Assembly (NCBI GenBank): GCA_902787975.1
Contig: CADAIP010000005.1
Span: 41,020 to 105,019, forward strand
Origin: Oscillospiraceae bacterium
Lineage (GTDB): Bacteria > Bacillota > Clostridia > Saccharofermentanales > Saccharofermentanaceae
Reading direction: 5' to 3'
DNA: 64,000 bases
Part shown: positions 34,466 through 43,529 of the stretch, piece by piece
Layout of the letters: each line of letters begins with the position of its first letter
Position numbering within the stretch: position 1 is the first letter of the stretch
Position numbers and translations under genes: made by a program
Notes under the pieces: generated by a model
What the model saw: the letters and a program-made list of their open reading frames with translations, nothing else
The model's database searches: none
What the model was told of the DNA's origin: nothing

Positions 34466-34758
34466 TCCTCTTCTATAGGAGCACCTCCGGTGAGCGTAAG
34501 ATCGTCAGGCTTATAAACTAAAATGGGTTCTTCGTCTTCAACTGCAACCTCGCCTGCAAGCGCGGTTTCGGGAGTGTTATCGGCATCTTTTTTGCTACAT
34601 TCGGTCTGGTTTGTGCGTATATCTGTAGCACCTGCAAGATCGGGCTCTTTTTTGCCAAACGGATTAGTGCAGCCGGTTACCGACAAAGCCATGATAGCTG
34701 CCGAAATGCCAATGGCGTAGAGAGGCTTCTTGTAATCTTTAGCGGGTGTGATCTTCAT
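34462..34758 (-). CDS. Small lipoprotein
   Basis: 98 residues: basic N-terminus, hydrophobic segment and lipobox SVTGC (Cys at about residue 30), then a short acidic, low-complexity mature part (TDIRTNQTEC, VAVEDEEP). No family is recognised; it may be a small anchored peptide. Stop overlaps that of the convergent hydrolase. Confidence 0.65.
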   Translation of the reverse strand: MKITPAKDYKKPLYAIGISAAIMALSVTGCTNPFGKKEPDLAGATDIRTNQTECSKKDADNTPETALAGEVAVEDEEPILVYKPDDLTLTGGAPIEED

Positions 34759-34819
34759 TTTCCTGCCCTCCGGGTTGTTTTTTACTTTAAATACAGTTAT
34801 AAAGGGCAGAATGTTGCAG

Positions 34820-35371
34820 TTATTTTAATTTCATTCCGACATTAAACGCGTCGCCGACTTTATCACCCATGGCAAGATAAGCGTTGTTGCAGGGATCGAA
34901 AGCAATGGGCTTAAGCTTCTTGGGATCGATCTTGCCGTCTGTTACGACGTTCTCGTCAGCTGAAACGTTTACGATCTCGCCTATGAGTATGCCGTTCTCA
35001 AAACTCTTAACTTTGCATTCGAGAGCCATGGGGAGTTCATCGATCAGAGGTGCGTTAACATAAGCGCTCTTGGTTGCATGGAAGCCGGCTCTTGCAAACT
35101 TATCCGGAACCTTGTCTGCAGATTCAATGCCGACATAGTCACAGGCAACGACCTGGTCTTCGGTGCCCATGCTGACCGTAAATGCACCTGTGACGGCGAA
35201 GTTCTTCGTCGTCTTATGCTCGGACATGCTGATGGTTATCTCTTTGAAATCCGTCGTGATTCCCCACGCTGCATTCATCGCATTGGGGACTCCGTTCTCA
35301 TCGTAAGTGCCGACGATAAGTACCGGCTGGGGAAGCATAATGGGGTGTGCACCGAAATCAACTCTGCTCAT
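34820..35371 (-). CDS. Flavin reductase-like FMN-binding split-barrel protein
   Basis: 183 residues of the flavin-reductase-like family. N-terminus HPIMLPQPVLIVGTYDENGVPNAMNAAW gives the FMN-binding strand pair, followed by ISMSEHKTTKNFAVTGAFTVS (about 48-68) and a conserved C-terminal YLAMGDKVGDAF. Such proteins use FMN in redox reactions with unknown partners. GGAGAT precedes ATG 35371. Divergent from the glycerate kinase gene. Confidence 0.87.
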   Translation of the reverse strand: MSRVDFGAHPIMLPQPVLIVGTYDENGVPNAMNAAWGITTDFKEITISMSEHKTTKNFAVTGAFTVSMGTEDQVVACDYVGIESADKVPDKFARAGFHATKSAYVNAPLIDELPMALECKVKSFENGILIGEIVNVSADENVVTDGKIDPKKLKPIAFDPCNNAYLAMGDKVGDAFNVGMKLK

Positions 35372-35408
35372 ATTAAGTATCTCCGTTCATATACACTAAT
35401 GATACATT

Positions 35409-35437
35409 TTGAAAAAGAAAAACGCACATGTTATATT
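35409..35437 (+). promoter_or_regulatory. Promoter of glycerate kinase gene
   Basis: TTGAAA (35409-35414), 17 bases, TATATT (35432-35437); the TTG start with its GGAGG site follows 36 bases later. Confidence 0.7.
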
Positions 35438-35473
35438 CCTGATGTAAGCATTTTTTCTGATCCGGAGGTCTCC

Positions 35474-36562
35474 TTGAAAGTCGTAGTCGCAATGGATTCA
35501 TTCAAAGGAAGTCTTACTTCTCTTGAGGCAGGGAACGCCGTTAAGCGCGGCATCTTAAGATCTCATCCGGGGGCTGAAGTTACCGTCATTCCGCTTGCTG
35601 ACGGCGGCGAGGGAACCATTGATTCCATTGCTCCATATATAGGCGGCATCGCGAAAACATTAACTGTCACAGGCCCTCTCGGAGTAAAGATAAATGCAGA
35701 TTACATATTCGATCCCAAAACAGATACCGCATATATTGAGATGGCAAAAGCTGCGGGCCTGACCTTGATCTCACAGGAAGAGCGTAACCCCAATTTAACG
35801 ACCACATATGGTGTCGGCGAGCTGATGAAAGATGCTATGGAAAACGGCGCCAAAAGACTGGTTATCTGCATCGGAGGCAGCGCCACAAATGACGGCGGGG
35901 CAGGCTTGCTCCAGGCACTGGGTGCGAAGCTTACGGATAAAGACGGCAGCGATATAAAACAGGGCTCGGCAGGTCTTAAAGATTTATGCAAAGTCGATAC
36001 AACAGACCTCATCGGAAAGGATATAGACATAACGGTCGCGAGCGATGTCACCAATCCTTTGTGCGGACCTGACGGCGCAAGCCATGTTTACGGGCCGCAG
36101 AAAGGTGCTGATGAGAAAGCCTGTATTGAGATGGATTCGTGGCTTAAAAACTTTGCTGAGATATCAGGGTTCGATCCGTTTGAAGAGGGCACGGGTGCTG
36201 CCGGCGGAATGAGTTTTGCATTAAAGAATTTCTTCGGTGCAGAGCTTAAGTCAGGTGCGGATATTGTGATGGAAATAACCGGTGCGGAAAAGCTTATCAG
36301 TGAAGCTGATATCGTCATAACAGGCGAGGGCAGGATGGACAGCCAGACCGTGAACGGCAAAGCACCGTATAAGGTCCTTTTACTTGCAAAGAAAATGAAC
36401 AAGCCCGTGTATGGGATCACGGGCCTGCTTGGGAGTGGTTATGAAGAGTGTCTTAAGGAAGGTTTCGTGCGGATCGTTTCGCTCATTGATCCCTCCATGG
36501 ACACAGAGGAGGCAATTAAAAGCGCCGAAGATACGGCGGCAATGCTTTTCGAAGATCTGTGA
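35474..36562 (+). CDS. Glycerate kinase
   Basis: Phosphorylates D-glycerate with ATP, 362 residues, type II (GlxK/GarK) family. Seen: the N-terminal VVVAMDSFKGSLTSLEAGNAV, PLADGGEGT (about 41-49), the Gly-rich CIGGSATNDGGAGLLQALGA (about 134-153), and ITGEGRMDSQT (about 281-291). I start at TTG 35474, six bases after GGAGG at 35464-35468. The open frame extends to 35078 antisense to the neighbour, with no support. Possibly links glycerate use to lower glycolysis. Confidence 0.92.
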   Translation: MKVVVAMDSFKGSLTSLEAGNAVKRGILRSHPGAEVTVIPLADGGEGTIDSIAPYIGGIAKTLTVTGPLGVKINADYIFDPKTDTAYIEMAKAAGLTLISQEERNPNLTTTYGVGELMKDAMENGAKRLVICIGGSATNDGGAGLLQALGAKLTDKDGSDIKQGSAGLKDLCKVDTTDLIGKDIDITVASDVTNPLCGPDGASHVYGPQKGADEKACIEMDSWLKNFAEISGFDPFEEGTGAAGGMSFALKNFFGAELKSGADIVMEITGAEKLISEADIVITGEGRMDSQTVNGKAPYKVLLLAKKMNKPVYGITGLLGSGYEECLKEGFVRIVSLIDPSMDTEEAIKSAEDTAAMLFEDL

Positions 36563-36650
36563 TCATCCGAAAACATAGAGATAAGTGTTATCTCCGTCAT
36601 GCCTTACATCATATATACAAGACAGAAAATGGAAATGTTGCACTAAGCTT

Positions 36651-37013
36651 TCAGTACTTTGTGCGGATCCTCTTTCTGGCGAAGAGGGAGATTATCATGG
36701 AAACGAGGCCGAGTGCAAGATAAACGACCGCATATGAATAGAACTGTGTAAGATCTTTGGACATGTAAAGCCAGATGCCGAGAAGGAACAGACCTGCGTT
36801 TCCTATCGGCATGTACCAGTAACCTTTGATGTCCTGGCCGGCGCAGGCTCCCATTACGATTGAGAAAACAGGATCGATCGCATAGAAAAGGATCATGCTT
36901 ACAAGCATGCCGCTCATACTGTCGGCAAACATCTTGGCAAGCCACGGCAGACCGAGCATTATCATCGTAGCCGCGATTATCCACAATAAGACTTTAAAGA
37001 AATAACTCTTCAT
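36651..37013 (-). CDS. Hypothetical membrane protein
   Basis: 120 residues with four predicted membrane helices and a basic C-terminus (ARKRIRTKY). No family recognised. It is convergent with the glycerate kinase gene and has no close partner. Confidence 0.65.
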   Translation of the reverse strand: MKSYFFKVLLWIIAATMIMLGLPWLAKMFADSMSGMLVSMILFYAIDPVFSIVMGACAGQDIKGYWYMPIGNAGLFLLGIWLYMSKDLTQFYSYAVVYLALGLVSMIISLFARKRIRTKY

Positions 37014-37082
37014 GAAGAACGTCCCCGAATTTTTCAGGCTTTATATTATAAAACTATCAGTCAAAGGTCAAAGAATTTGCCC

Positions 37083-37118
37083 TTGAAAAATAAGTTTAGC
37101 GTGTATATACTTTGTATA
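37083..37118 (+). promoter_or_regulatory. mazEF promoter with dyad
   Basis: TTGAAA (37083-37088), 17 bases, TATACT (37106-37111). TATAC-TTT-GTATA (37106-37118) is a perfect dyad covering the -10 and the expected start of transcription, a fitting operator for MazE autoregulation. Confidence 0.72.
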
Positions 37119-37141
37119 AACATATCAAAGGAGGCACGAAT

Positions 37142-37387
37142 ATGACCATTACTATCCAGAAATGGGGGAACAGCCAGGGAATAAGGATCCCAAAGCATTA
37201 TCTTAACGAGCTCAGCTGGTCTGAAGATGAGATGGTCGATCTTTTCATCGAAGACGGCAAGATAATAATCGAGCGCTCACGTCCGGTGCAAAGGAAAAAT
37301 ATCGTGGAACTCTTTGAAGGCTTCAACGGAAAGTACGAGCACGTTGATTTTGTATGGGATGATTCTGAGGGTAGAGAAGCATGGTAA
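37142..37387 (+). CDS. mazE: MazE-type antitoxin (AbrB fold)
   Basis: 81-residue antitoxin with an N-terminal swapped-hairpin AbrB DNA-binding domain (TIQKWGNSQGIRIPKHYLNEL, about 4-24) and an acidic C-terminal tail that wraps the toxin. AAAGGAGG lies just before ATG 37142. It overlaps the toxin gene by 7 bases, so the pair is translationally coupled. It probably represses its own promoter through the dyad there. Confidence 0.92.
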   Translation: MTITIQKWGNSQGIRIPKHYLNELSWSEDEMVDLFIEDGKIIIERSRPVQRKNIVELFEGFNGKYEHVDFVWDDSEGREAW

Positions 37388-37710
37388 AGCAGGGCGACAT
37401 TATCAAGGTAAGTTTTAATACTGATTCAGAACAGGAACAGCAGGGTTCTTATCCCGCGATAGTTGTCAGCAATAATGAGTTTAACAAGCGGACGAAGCTT
37501 GCAGTCGTCTGCCCGATTACAAATACCGACAACAAGTTTCCTCTTCATGTTTCTCTTGATTCAAGAACGAAGACAACAGGCGTGATCTTATGTGAACACC
37601 TAAGGACGCTGGATCTGAATGTGAGGAAGTGCAAAGTAGTAGAGAAAGCACCTTCTGACATTTTAATGAAGGTAACTGATATCGTCACGGCAGAGATAGA
37701 GATAATCTGA
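37381..37710 (+). CDS. mazF: MazF-type mRNA interferase toxin
   Basis: 109-residue PemK/MazF endoribonuclease that cleaves mRNA when the antitoxin is lost. N-terminal QGDIIKVSF, the catalytic-loop region GSYPAIVVSN, and VVCPITNT and GVILCEHLRTLD are the family's conserved blocks. Its start is inside the end of mazE. Confidence 0.93.
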   Translation: MVKQGDIIKVSFNTDSEQEQQGSYPAIVVSNNEFNKRTKLAVVCPITNTDNKFPLHVSLDSRTKTTGVILCEHLRTLDLNVRKCKVVEKAPSDILMKVTDIVTAEIEII

Positions 37711-37717
37711 TCCTGTA

Positions 37718-38596
37718 TCAGAGGTCAAAGATACTTATCTGATTTTTGTTCTCAGGAAACTCCTGCATATATTCAAAGCACTTGTCAGGATCGTAAATGA
37801 TGCCGTTGTCTTTGCAGGTCTTTTTGAAAATCTGCATCAGATGTTTTGAATTGGGACTTGATACCACATAGGAATTTCCATATGTGGCAATGTATTTCTG
37901 TTTGAGATAAGGGAAGTGTTTATCGAGCGCGGCATAGAAATATTCGCGGTCGCCTTCTCTTAAAGTGACGCCCATGTCAAAGCAGATGATCCCCTTAACG
38001 CCGACACGCACGCATTCGTTCAGAATGGCCGTGATGTTTTCTTCTGTGTCGTTAATGAAGGGAAGTACCGGGGTGAGCCATACGACTGTAGGGATGCCGC
38101 GCTTCTGCATTTCTTCAAGCACTTCAATGCGCCTTTTTGTGTTGCAGACATTAGGTTCTATTATCTTGCAGAGTTCGTCATCGTAAGTGGTGAGTGTCAT
38201 TTGGACAACGCACTTGGTATCACGGTTTATCTTATCCAGGAGATCAATGTCTTCGAGTATCATGTCTGACTTGGTCTGTACGGCAGCGCCGAAGCCGTGT
38301 TTATAGATTATCTCAAGACAACGCCTTGTAAGTCTCAGATCTTTCTCGCAGTGCATGTAAGGGTCAGACATTGATCCTGTCGCGATCATGCACTTATTGC
38401 GTTTGGATGAGAGTGCTTTCTCGAGAAGTTCCGGAGCATTTTTCTTGACTTCGATGTCTTCAAAAGGATGGGTGAACTGATAGCACAGGCTCCTGCTGTC
38501 ACAATAGATGCAGCCGTGCGTGCAGCCACGGTATATGTTCATGCCGATCTCTTTGCCGCTGCCCTTTAATATGCCTTTTGCTTCAGTGAAGTGCAT
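37718..38596 (-). CDS. Radical SAM protein, SPL-like family
   Basis: 292-residue radical SAM enzyme. The [4Fe-4S] site reads CTHGCIYC (Cys-x3-Cys-x2-Cys, about residues 25-32), preceded by GMNIYRG. It resembles the spore-photoproduct-lyase-related radical SAM proteins (Rv2578c/SplB-like) common in Clostridia, which are not true lyases. MIATGSMSDPY (about 70-80) is the family's SAM-binding region. Substrate unknown. Converges with mazF with a 7-base gap. Confidence 0.85.
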   Translation of the reverse strand: MHFTEAKGILKGSGKEIGMNIYRGCTHGCIYCDSRSLCYQFTHPFEDIEVKKNAPELLEKALSSKRNKCMIATGSMSDPYMHCEKDLRLTRRCLEIIYKHGFGAAVQTKSDMILEDIDLLDKINRDTKCVVQMTLTTYDDELCKIIEPNVCNTKRRIEVLEEMQKRGIPTVVWLTPVLPFINDTEENITAILNECVRVGVKGIICFDMGVTLREGDREYFYAALDKHFPYLKQKYIATYGNSYVVSSPNSKHLMQIFKKTCKDNGIIYDPDKCFEYMQEFPENKNQISIFDL

Positions 38597-38682
38597 GCCT
38601 TACAAGCTCCAATTAAATGTTTGAAAATGAAAATGTATAACTATTCTAACATTTAGTTAACAATAAGATATTTTTAGCGTGA

Positions 38683-38688
38683 TACAAT
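38683..38688 (+). promoter_or_regulatory. -10 element of GGDEF gene 38695
   Basis: TACAAT ending 6 bases before ATG 38695; no ribosome site. The -35 is not clear. Confidence 0.5.
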
Positions 38689-38694
38689 CGCATT

Positions 38695-39846
38695 ATGAAC
38701 CTGGATTATACTTTCTTTTATACAGAGGCCAATGTTGTCTGCATAATCATTTTCGTAATGCTGCTCATCAAAGATCTGGGCGGTGTTGGCAGACAGGCCA
38801 AACAGATCACGTTCATAAACATAGTATTTGCACACATACTCTACTTTGCTTGTGATATCTGTTGGGTACTTATAATGGCCCGTATAATCCCTTTTACGCG
38901 TATTTCGGTCTCAATCGTTAATATCCTTAACGCCATATTCTTAAGTGCCATTACAAGTTTTTGGTTCATATATGTTGAGCTTTCCCAGGGCGAGAAATAC
39001 ATAACGGTCACCAAAGCAAGATTCATTGCTTTGATACCTGCCATGTTTGAAGCAGTGCTTATTGTCTTTCTTTTCATAGCAATGCCGGGATTTGTCATTC
39101 AGGAAAACGGTATGCCGACATTAGGTTACTATATTGTGTTTCTGTCAATTCCTCTGATATATGTCGTAGCGAGTACGGCAAGGTCATTCTTAAGAGCATT
39201 CAGGAAAGAGAATTTCGCGGTCAGAAAACAGTATCTGGCATGTGCCATCTATCCGATCATCATATCGATTACCGGCGTGCTTCAGACACTGTGGCTTGCT
39301 GCGCCATTCTTCTGCTTCGGTTCTACGATAATGATGCTTTATGTCTATATCATTTCGCTGAACGACCAGGTATCGATAGACGAGCTTACGCGTCTTAACA
39401 ATAGGACGCAGCTCAAAAAGTATGTCGCAGGCGAATCTTCCAAGCAGAATAATGACAGATCGACACGTTATATCCTCATGATCGACCTCAACAAGTTCAA
39501 GCAGATCAATGACCAGTATGGTCACGTTGAAGGTGACATGGCGCTCAGGAGAACCGCTGATGCACTCAAGATGGCATGCGGTGATAATACCTTCAAGACA
39601 TTCATTGCACGTTACGGCGGCGACGAATTCATCATCATCACGAAGACCGATAATGAAGAGCTCGTTAAAGAACTCTGCCATACCATCAAGAATACTGTCG
39701 TCCGTTTAAACAATGAAGCGGGCTCGAAATACGAACTTACGGCGAGCATAGGTTATGCCAGCTACAACGGTGATCTCACTGCCTTCCAGGCGGCGCTGAA
39801 TGAAGCTGATGAAGCCCTTTACAAGGATAAGGCGGCAAGGCGTTAA
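38695..39846 (+). CDS. Membrane-bound diguanylate cyclase (GGDEF)
   Basis: 383 residues: about seven membrane helices (8-215) and a GGDEF domain (225-383) with intact RYGGDEF near residue 307 and MIDLNKFKQINDQYGHVEGD upstream. No RxxD site directly before the motif. Start ATG 38695 follows TACAAT by 6 bases without a ribosome site. It sits next to another cyclase gene at 39919, but that has its own promoter. Confidence 0.9.
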   Translation: MNLDYTFFYTEANVVCIIIFVMLLIKDLGGVGRQAKQITFINIVFAHILYFACDICWVLIMARIIPFTRISVSIVNILNAIFLSAITSFWFIYVELSQGEKYITVTKARFIALIPAMFEAVLIVFLFIAMPGFVIQENGMPTLGYYIVFLSIPLIYVVASTARSFLRAFRKENFAVRKQYLACAIYPIIISITGVLQTLWLAAPFFCFGSTIMMLYVYIISLNDQVSIDELTRLNNRTQLKKYVAGESSKQNNDRSTRYILMIDLNKFKQINDQYGHVEGDMALRRTADALKMACGDNTFKTFIARYGGDEFIIITKTDNEELVKELCHTIKNTVVRLNNEAGSKYELTASIGYASYNGDLTAFQAALNEADEALYKDKAARR

Positions 39847-39882
39847 GTTTGCTAAAACACCTGTAAACACACATATCTGCTA

Positions 39883-39912
39883 TTTACATATTTGGCGGTG
39901 CGTTAGTATAAT
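39883..39912 (+). promoter_or_regulatory. Promoter of the LacI-sensor GGDEF gene
   Basis: TTTACA (39883-39888), 18 bases, TATAAT (39907-39912), ending 6 bases before ATG 39919. Predicted transcription start coincides with the start codon. Confidence 0.7.
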
Positions 39913-39918
39913 ATCGCC

Positions 39919-41748
39919 ATGAGATTGTGTGTTTTTATAGGGGATATGTATAGGGATTTTGCCCTGTCCATAATGAAGAATCTTGATTACTATGCCACTG
40001 AGAAGGGGCATGTTATTGATGTCTTCGGAACATGTTCCATCCCCACGACCAATCCTCTTCACGTAGTCGGTTTTAAGAGCATATTGGACCTGCCGGAAAT
40101 ACATAATTACGACGGCATCATTCTATGCTACGATACCCTGATCCATGAAGGCATGGCCAAAGACCTTGTCGAAAATCTTCTGACGGATACGGAAGCTCCG
40201 CCGGTTGTCTGCATAAGAGCAAGGATCGAAGGTTTCTATAACGTAATTCCCGATAACAGGAGCTTGATGTACGACATCGCAAAGCATGTCATCTCCAAGT
40301 GCAAGACCGGTGACATCGGATTCGTAACGGGTATGGATGATCTCATCGACTCAGCTGAGAGACGAGAAGGCTTCGAGAAGGTTATGAAAGAGTTCGGTTA
40401 TGAAGTGGATGAGAATAAGATCTTCCACGGAAACTACTGGATCACCCAGGGTCCTGAGATGGCAGACTTTTTCATTAAAGAAGACGGCACTCTCCCTGAG
40501 GCCATCATCTGTTCCAACGACTATGAGGCGATCGCGCTTTGCAACGAGCTTATCCAGAGAGGTTATGAGATCCCCAAAGATACACTTATCAGCGGTGTCG
40601 ACAATGCACTCGAAGCAAGAGAACATATACCATCGATCACTACGATAGAGATCTCGAATAAAGGACTCGTGGATACAGCAATGAATATCCTTGAGGAGAT
40701 CAAGAACGGCGGAGAGCCTGAATACGACACGATCATTCCCGGAACGATAATCCCGCGTGAGACGACAGGTGATGCCGTCGAGCGTAAAAACATATATAAG
40801 ACCATGACAGATCTTAATGTCGCATCTTCGGTATCAATGGATGACATGAGAGAGTTTGTCGTAATGGACGATCTTTTCGAAGGCGCGCTCTCACAGGAAG
40901 AAGCGATCCTGATAGCTCTTGACCAGTTCAAGACAGTTAAGAGCGTTAAGTCCTGCTATTTCTGCAGATACCGCGAGAACGACAGGTCGCTCGTCGGATA
41001 TTTCAAGAACAGGGGAGAGAGCCAGGTAGGCAACAGGTCGTTTCCGAACGAGAAGCTCCTGCCTGATGACCTTGAGGGTGACGACGGAATGCTTATCTTT
41101 TTCGCGCTGTCCAACAAAAATGAAGTTTACGGTTATGCTGCAGTTTCTTTCGATACGAGCATCCACATGTTCATCGATTTCAAGATCGAATATCTGCTCG
41201 CGAAGGTCGGTTACACGATCAACAAGCTCGACCTTTACGAGAAGCTCTTCGGTATCTCCGACGTAATGAGGCTTTATATTTTGGATCCTCTTACGGGCAC
41301 GTTCAACAGGCGTGGCTTCGAAAAGAACATCTCCGAGAAGTTCGATGAGGACGGCAGGAAGAAATGTGATCTTGCGATAGCTTCCATCGACATGGATGAC
41401 CTTAAGCTCATTAACGATACATACGGCCACAACGCAGGCGACGAAGCGATCAAGGAGATTGCGGGATGCCTTGAAGGCGCCCTTAAGGAAGGCGAGTTTG
41501 TCGCAAGAATGGGCGGAGATGAATTCGCAGCCGTCCTGATCACTACCGAAGTCGGAAGAGTCGCCAAGTTTAAGCGGACAGTAATGAACAGCATCGATAA
41601 GATAAACAAGTCCGGCAAGAATCAGTATAAGCTCGGTGCCAGCATCGGAACAGCCGATCTTACTGACTGGCACAGAGTCGTTGACTGCATGAACAAAGCG
41701 GACAAGGCCATGTATCTCGAGAAGAAAGCGAAGAAGGTCGGCAGGTAA
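39919..41748 (+). CDS. Diguanylate cyclase with LacI-type sugar-binding sensor domain
   Basis: 609 residues. The N-terminal 280 residues have the periplasmic-binding-protein fold of LacI/GalR regulators (YDGIILC, GDIGFVTGMDD, EAIICSNDYEAIALC, SGVDNALEA, ITTIEI) but without a helix-turn-helix and without a signal peptide, so the sensor is cytoplasmic. A middle, GAF-like region (about 290-445) is followed by a GGDEF domain with intact RMGGDEF near residue 531 and IDMDDLKLINDTYGHNAGD. A cytoplasmic sugar or nucleoside could thus set c-di-GMP levels; this is inferred from the fold. Leaderless-type start. Confidence 0.9.
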   Translation: MRLCVFIGDMYRDFALSIMKNLDYYATEKGHVIDVFGTCSIPTTNPLHVVGFKSILDLPEIHNYDGIILCYDTLIHEGMAKDLVENLLTDTEAPPVVCIRARIEGFYNVIPDNRSLMYDIAKHVISKCKTGDIGFVTGMDDLIDSAERREGFEKVMKEFGYEVDENKIFHGNYWITQGPEMADFFIKEDGTLPEAIICSNDYEAIALCNELIQRGYEIPKDTLISGVDNALEAREHIPSITTIEISNKGLVDTAMNILEEIKNGGEPEYDTIIPGTIIPRETTGDAVERKNIYKTMTDLNVASSVSMDDMREFVVMDDLFEGALSQEEAILIALDQFKTVKSVKSCYFCRYRENDRSLVGYFKNRGESQVGNRSFPNEKLLPDDLEGDDGMLIFFALSNKNEVYGYAAVSFDTSIHMFIDFKIEYLLAKVGYTINKLDLYEKLFGISDVMRLYILDPLTGTFNRRGFEKNISEKFDEDGRKKCDLAIASIDMDDLKLINDTYGHNAGDEAIKEIAGCLEGALKEGEFVARMGGDEFAAVLITTEVGRVAKFKRTVMNSIDKINKSGKNQYKLGASIGTADLTDWHRVVDCMNKADKAMYLEKKAKKVGR

Positions 41749-41831
41749 AACGCGACCCGGGTTTGCACTAAATCCCTAAAACACTTGCTTTGAAGTCTAC
41801 TGATTGTAGACATTTTTGGCCGCAAAACTGA

Positions 41832-41861
41832 TTGAAATTGCACCCGGTGATTTGATACAAT
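41832..41861 (+). promoter_or_regulatory. Promoter of the MATE gene
   Basis: TTGAAA (41832-41837), 18 bases, TACAAT (41856-41861), 38 bases before ATG 41900. Confidence 0.65.
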
Positions 41862-41899
41862 GCTCGAACTGACTATTCAGGCATAAAGAAAATAAGCAT

Positions 41900-43282
41900 A
41901 TGACAGAACTAAAGAACGACAGATCCTATATTAAGACGCTTCTTAAGATCGCCATCCCGATGATGGTGCAGAACGGCATTTCAAACTTCGTAAACCTTCT
42001 GGACAATCTCATGATCGGAAGCATTGGTACTAACGCGATTTCCGGTGTCGGAATCGCCAACCAGCTTATGTTCGTCTTCTTTCTCGTTATCTTCGGAGCC
42101 ACTGCCGGAGTCGGTATCTTTACTGCCCAGTACAAAGGCAAGGGCGATACGGAAGGCATACGCTATTCATTCCGGTTTAAGCTCGTATTTAATGCAATAC
42201 TTTCCGCTATATGCACGCTGTTTTTTGTTCTCTACTCGCGCCATTTGATCAACCTTTTCCTTTTGGGTGAAGCGGACAATCCTGCTGATGCTGCAGAGGC
42301 ACTCGAGATCGGTGTCAAATACATACACATAATCCTGATAAGCCTTATCCCTGTAGGACTTACACAGGCTTACGGAGGTACTTTAAGAGATCTCGGAAAC
42401 ACAAAGGTGCCGATGTTTGCATCCGTAGCTGCGATCTTTGTTAACCTTATCGGCAACTGGCTTTTGATCTATGGTCACTTTGGTCTTCCTGCCATGGGAG
42501 CGGAAGGTGCGGCAATCGCAACCGTAGCATCCAGATTTGTTGAGCTCGCTATCCTGATCATCTATACAGGTAAGCATCCTGATCTTTTCCCGTTCATAAA
42601 GGGAGCTTTCAAGCACTTCCATGTTCCCGGAAGACTTGCCGGCAGGTTCATCTTAAGGGCGCTTCCGCTCATGGCTAATGAGACTTTCTGGTCACTTGGA
42701 ATGACGACCATCAACCAGTGCTACTCATACAGAAGCTTTGATGCCGTTGCTGCGACCCAGATCGAATCCACCATCTGGAATCTCATGGGTGTGGCATTCA
42801 TTGCCATGGGTGAGGCCGTAGGCATCATGATGGGTCACATATTAGGTTCGGGCGAGCTGGAAGATGCCAAAAAGAAGGCCGGCACAATGCGCAGGTTCAC
42901 GGTGCTGTGCGGACTGGTGTTCGGATTATTATTGGCGGGGATCTCATTCGTCTTCCCGCTTCTGTATAACACTACTGATGAGATCAGAAGCCTTGCGACA
43001 GTTTTCATCCTGATAGCTGCTGCCAACATGCCTTTCTGCGCTTACACGCACGCTTCGTACTTCATCATCAGGTCCGGCGGCAATGCACTTATAACTGTTC
43101 TCTTTGACAGCGTATTCACGTGGGTCATAGTTGTGCCTTTGGCAGCCTATATGAGCTATTTTACGGGCATTTCCATCATCTTAATGGTAGCCATTATAAG
43201 AGCCACGGAGATCATAAAGTGTCTCATTGCCTTCGCGTTCGTAAGATCGGGCATCTGGGTAAGGAACATCGTAAATAAGTAA
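41900..43282 (+). CDS. MATE-family efflux transporter
   Basis: 460-residue, 12-helix exporter of the multidrug and toxin extrusion family, moving drugs or metabolites against Na+ or H+. Two similar halves; the N-terminal half has IAIPMMVQNGISNFVNLLDNLMIGSIGTNAISGVGIANQ-type family sequence and GATAGVGIFTAQYKGKGD (about 72-89). The ribosome site is weak. Own promoter and terminator; substrate unknown. Confidence 0.92.
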   Translation: MTELKNDRSYIKTLLKIAIPMMVQNGISNFVNLLDNLMIGSIGTNAISGVGIANQLMFVFFLVIFGATAGVGIFTAQYKGKGDTEGIRYSFRFKLVFNAILSAICTLFFVLYSRHLINLFLLGEADNPADAAEALEIGVKYIHIILISLIPVGLTQAYGGTLRDLGNTKVPMFASVAAIFVNLIGNWLLIYGHFGLPAMGAEGAAIATVASRFVELAILIIYTGKHPDLFPFIKGAFKHFHVPGRLAGRFILRALPLMANETFWSLGMTTINQCYSYRSFDAVAATQIESTIWNLMGVAFIAMGEAVGIMMGHILGSGELEDAKKKAGTMRRFTVLCGLVFGLLLAGISFVFPLLYNTTDEIRSLATVFILIAAANMPFCAYTHASYFIIRSGGNALITVLFDSVFTWVIVVPLAAYMSYFTGISIILMVAIIRATEIIKCLIAFAFVRSGIWVRNIVNK

Positions 43283-43313
43283 TCTGATTATTTATTTAAT
43301 GCATTATAGAAGG

Positions 43314-43347
43314 CAGTCCGGATCGCTCTTTCCGGACTGTTTTTTCT
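43314..43347 (+). terminator. Terminator of the MATE gene
   Basis: CAGTCCGGA (43314-43322), 8-base loop, TCCGGACTG (43331-43339), then a run of six or more T. Confidence 0.95.
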
Positions 43348-43529
43348 TGCTTTGTTAACAATATTCTCATTTATTAAGAACTGCTTTGCTTATTATTCAC
43401 ATAGAGAAAACACCATAGAAATATCAAGGGCGTAGTATTAAGACATAAAGTTTTATTATGCGGGTCTTAATGCCCGGAATGAGGATTATTGAAGTGAATA
43501 AGAGATTGGTTTTGGATAAGGAGGACATC

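Noticed and set aside
35078..35473. N-terminal extension of glycerate kinase
   Set aside because: The extension is antisense to the flavin reductase gene; family N-terminus and GGAGG site place the start at TTG 35474.
40891..41673. A 260-residue minus-strand frame
   Set aside because: Mirror frame of the LacI-sensor GGDEF gene; long antisense frames are frequent here because of codon bias.
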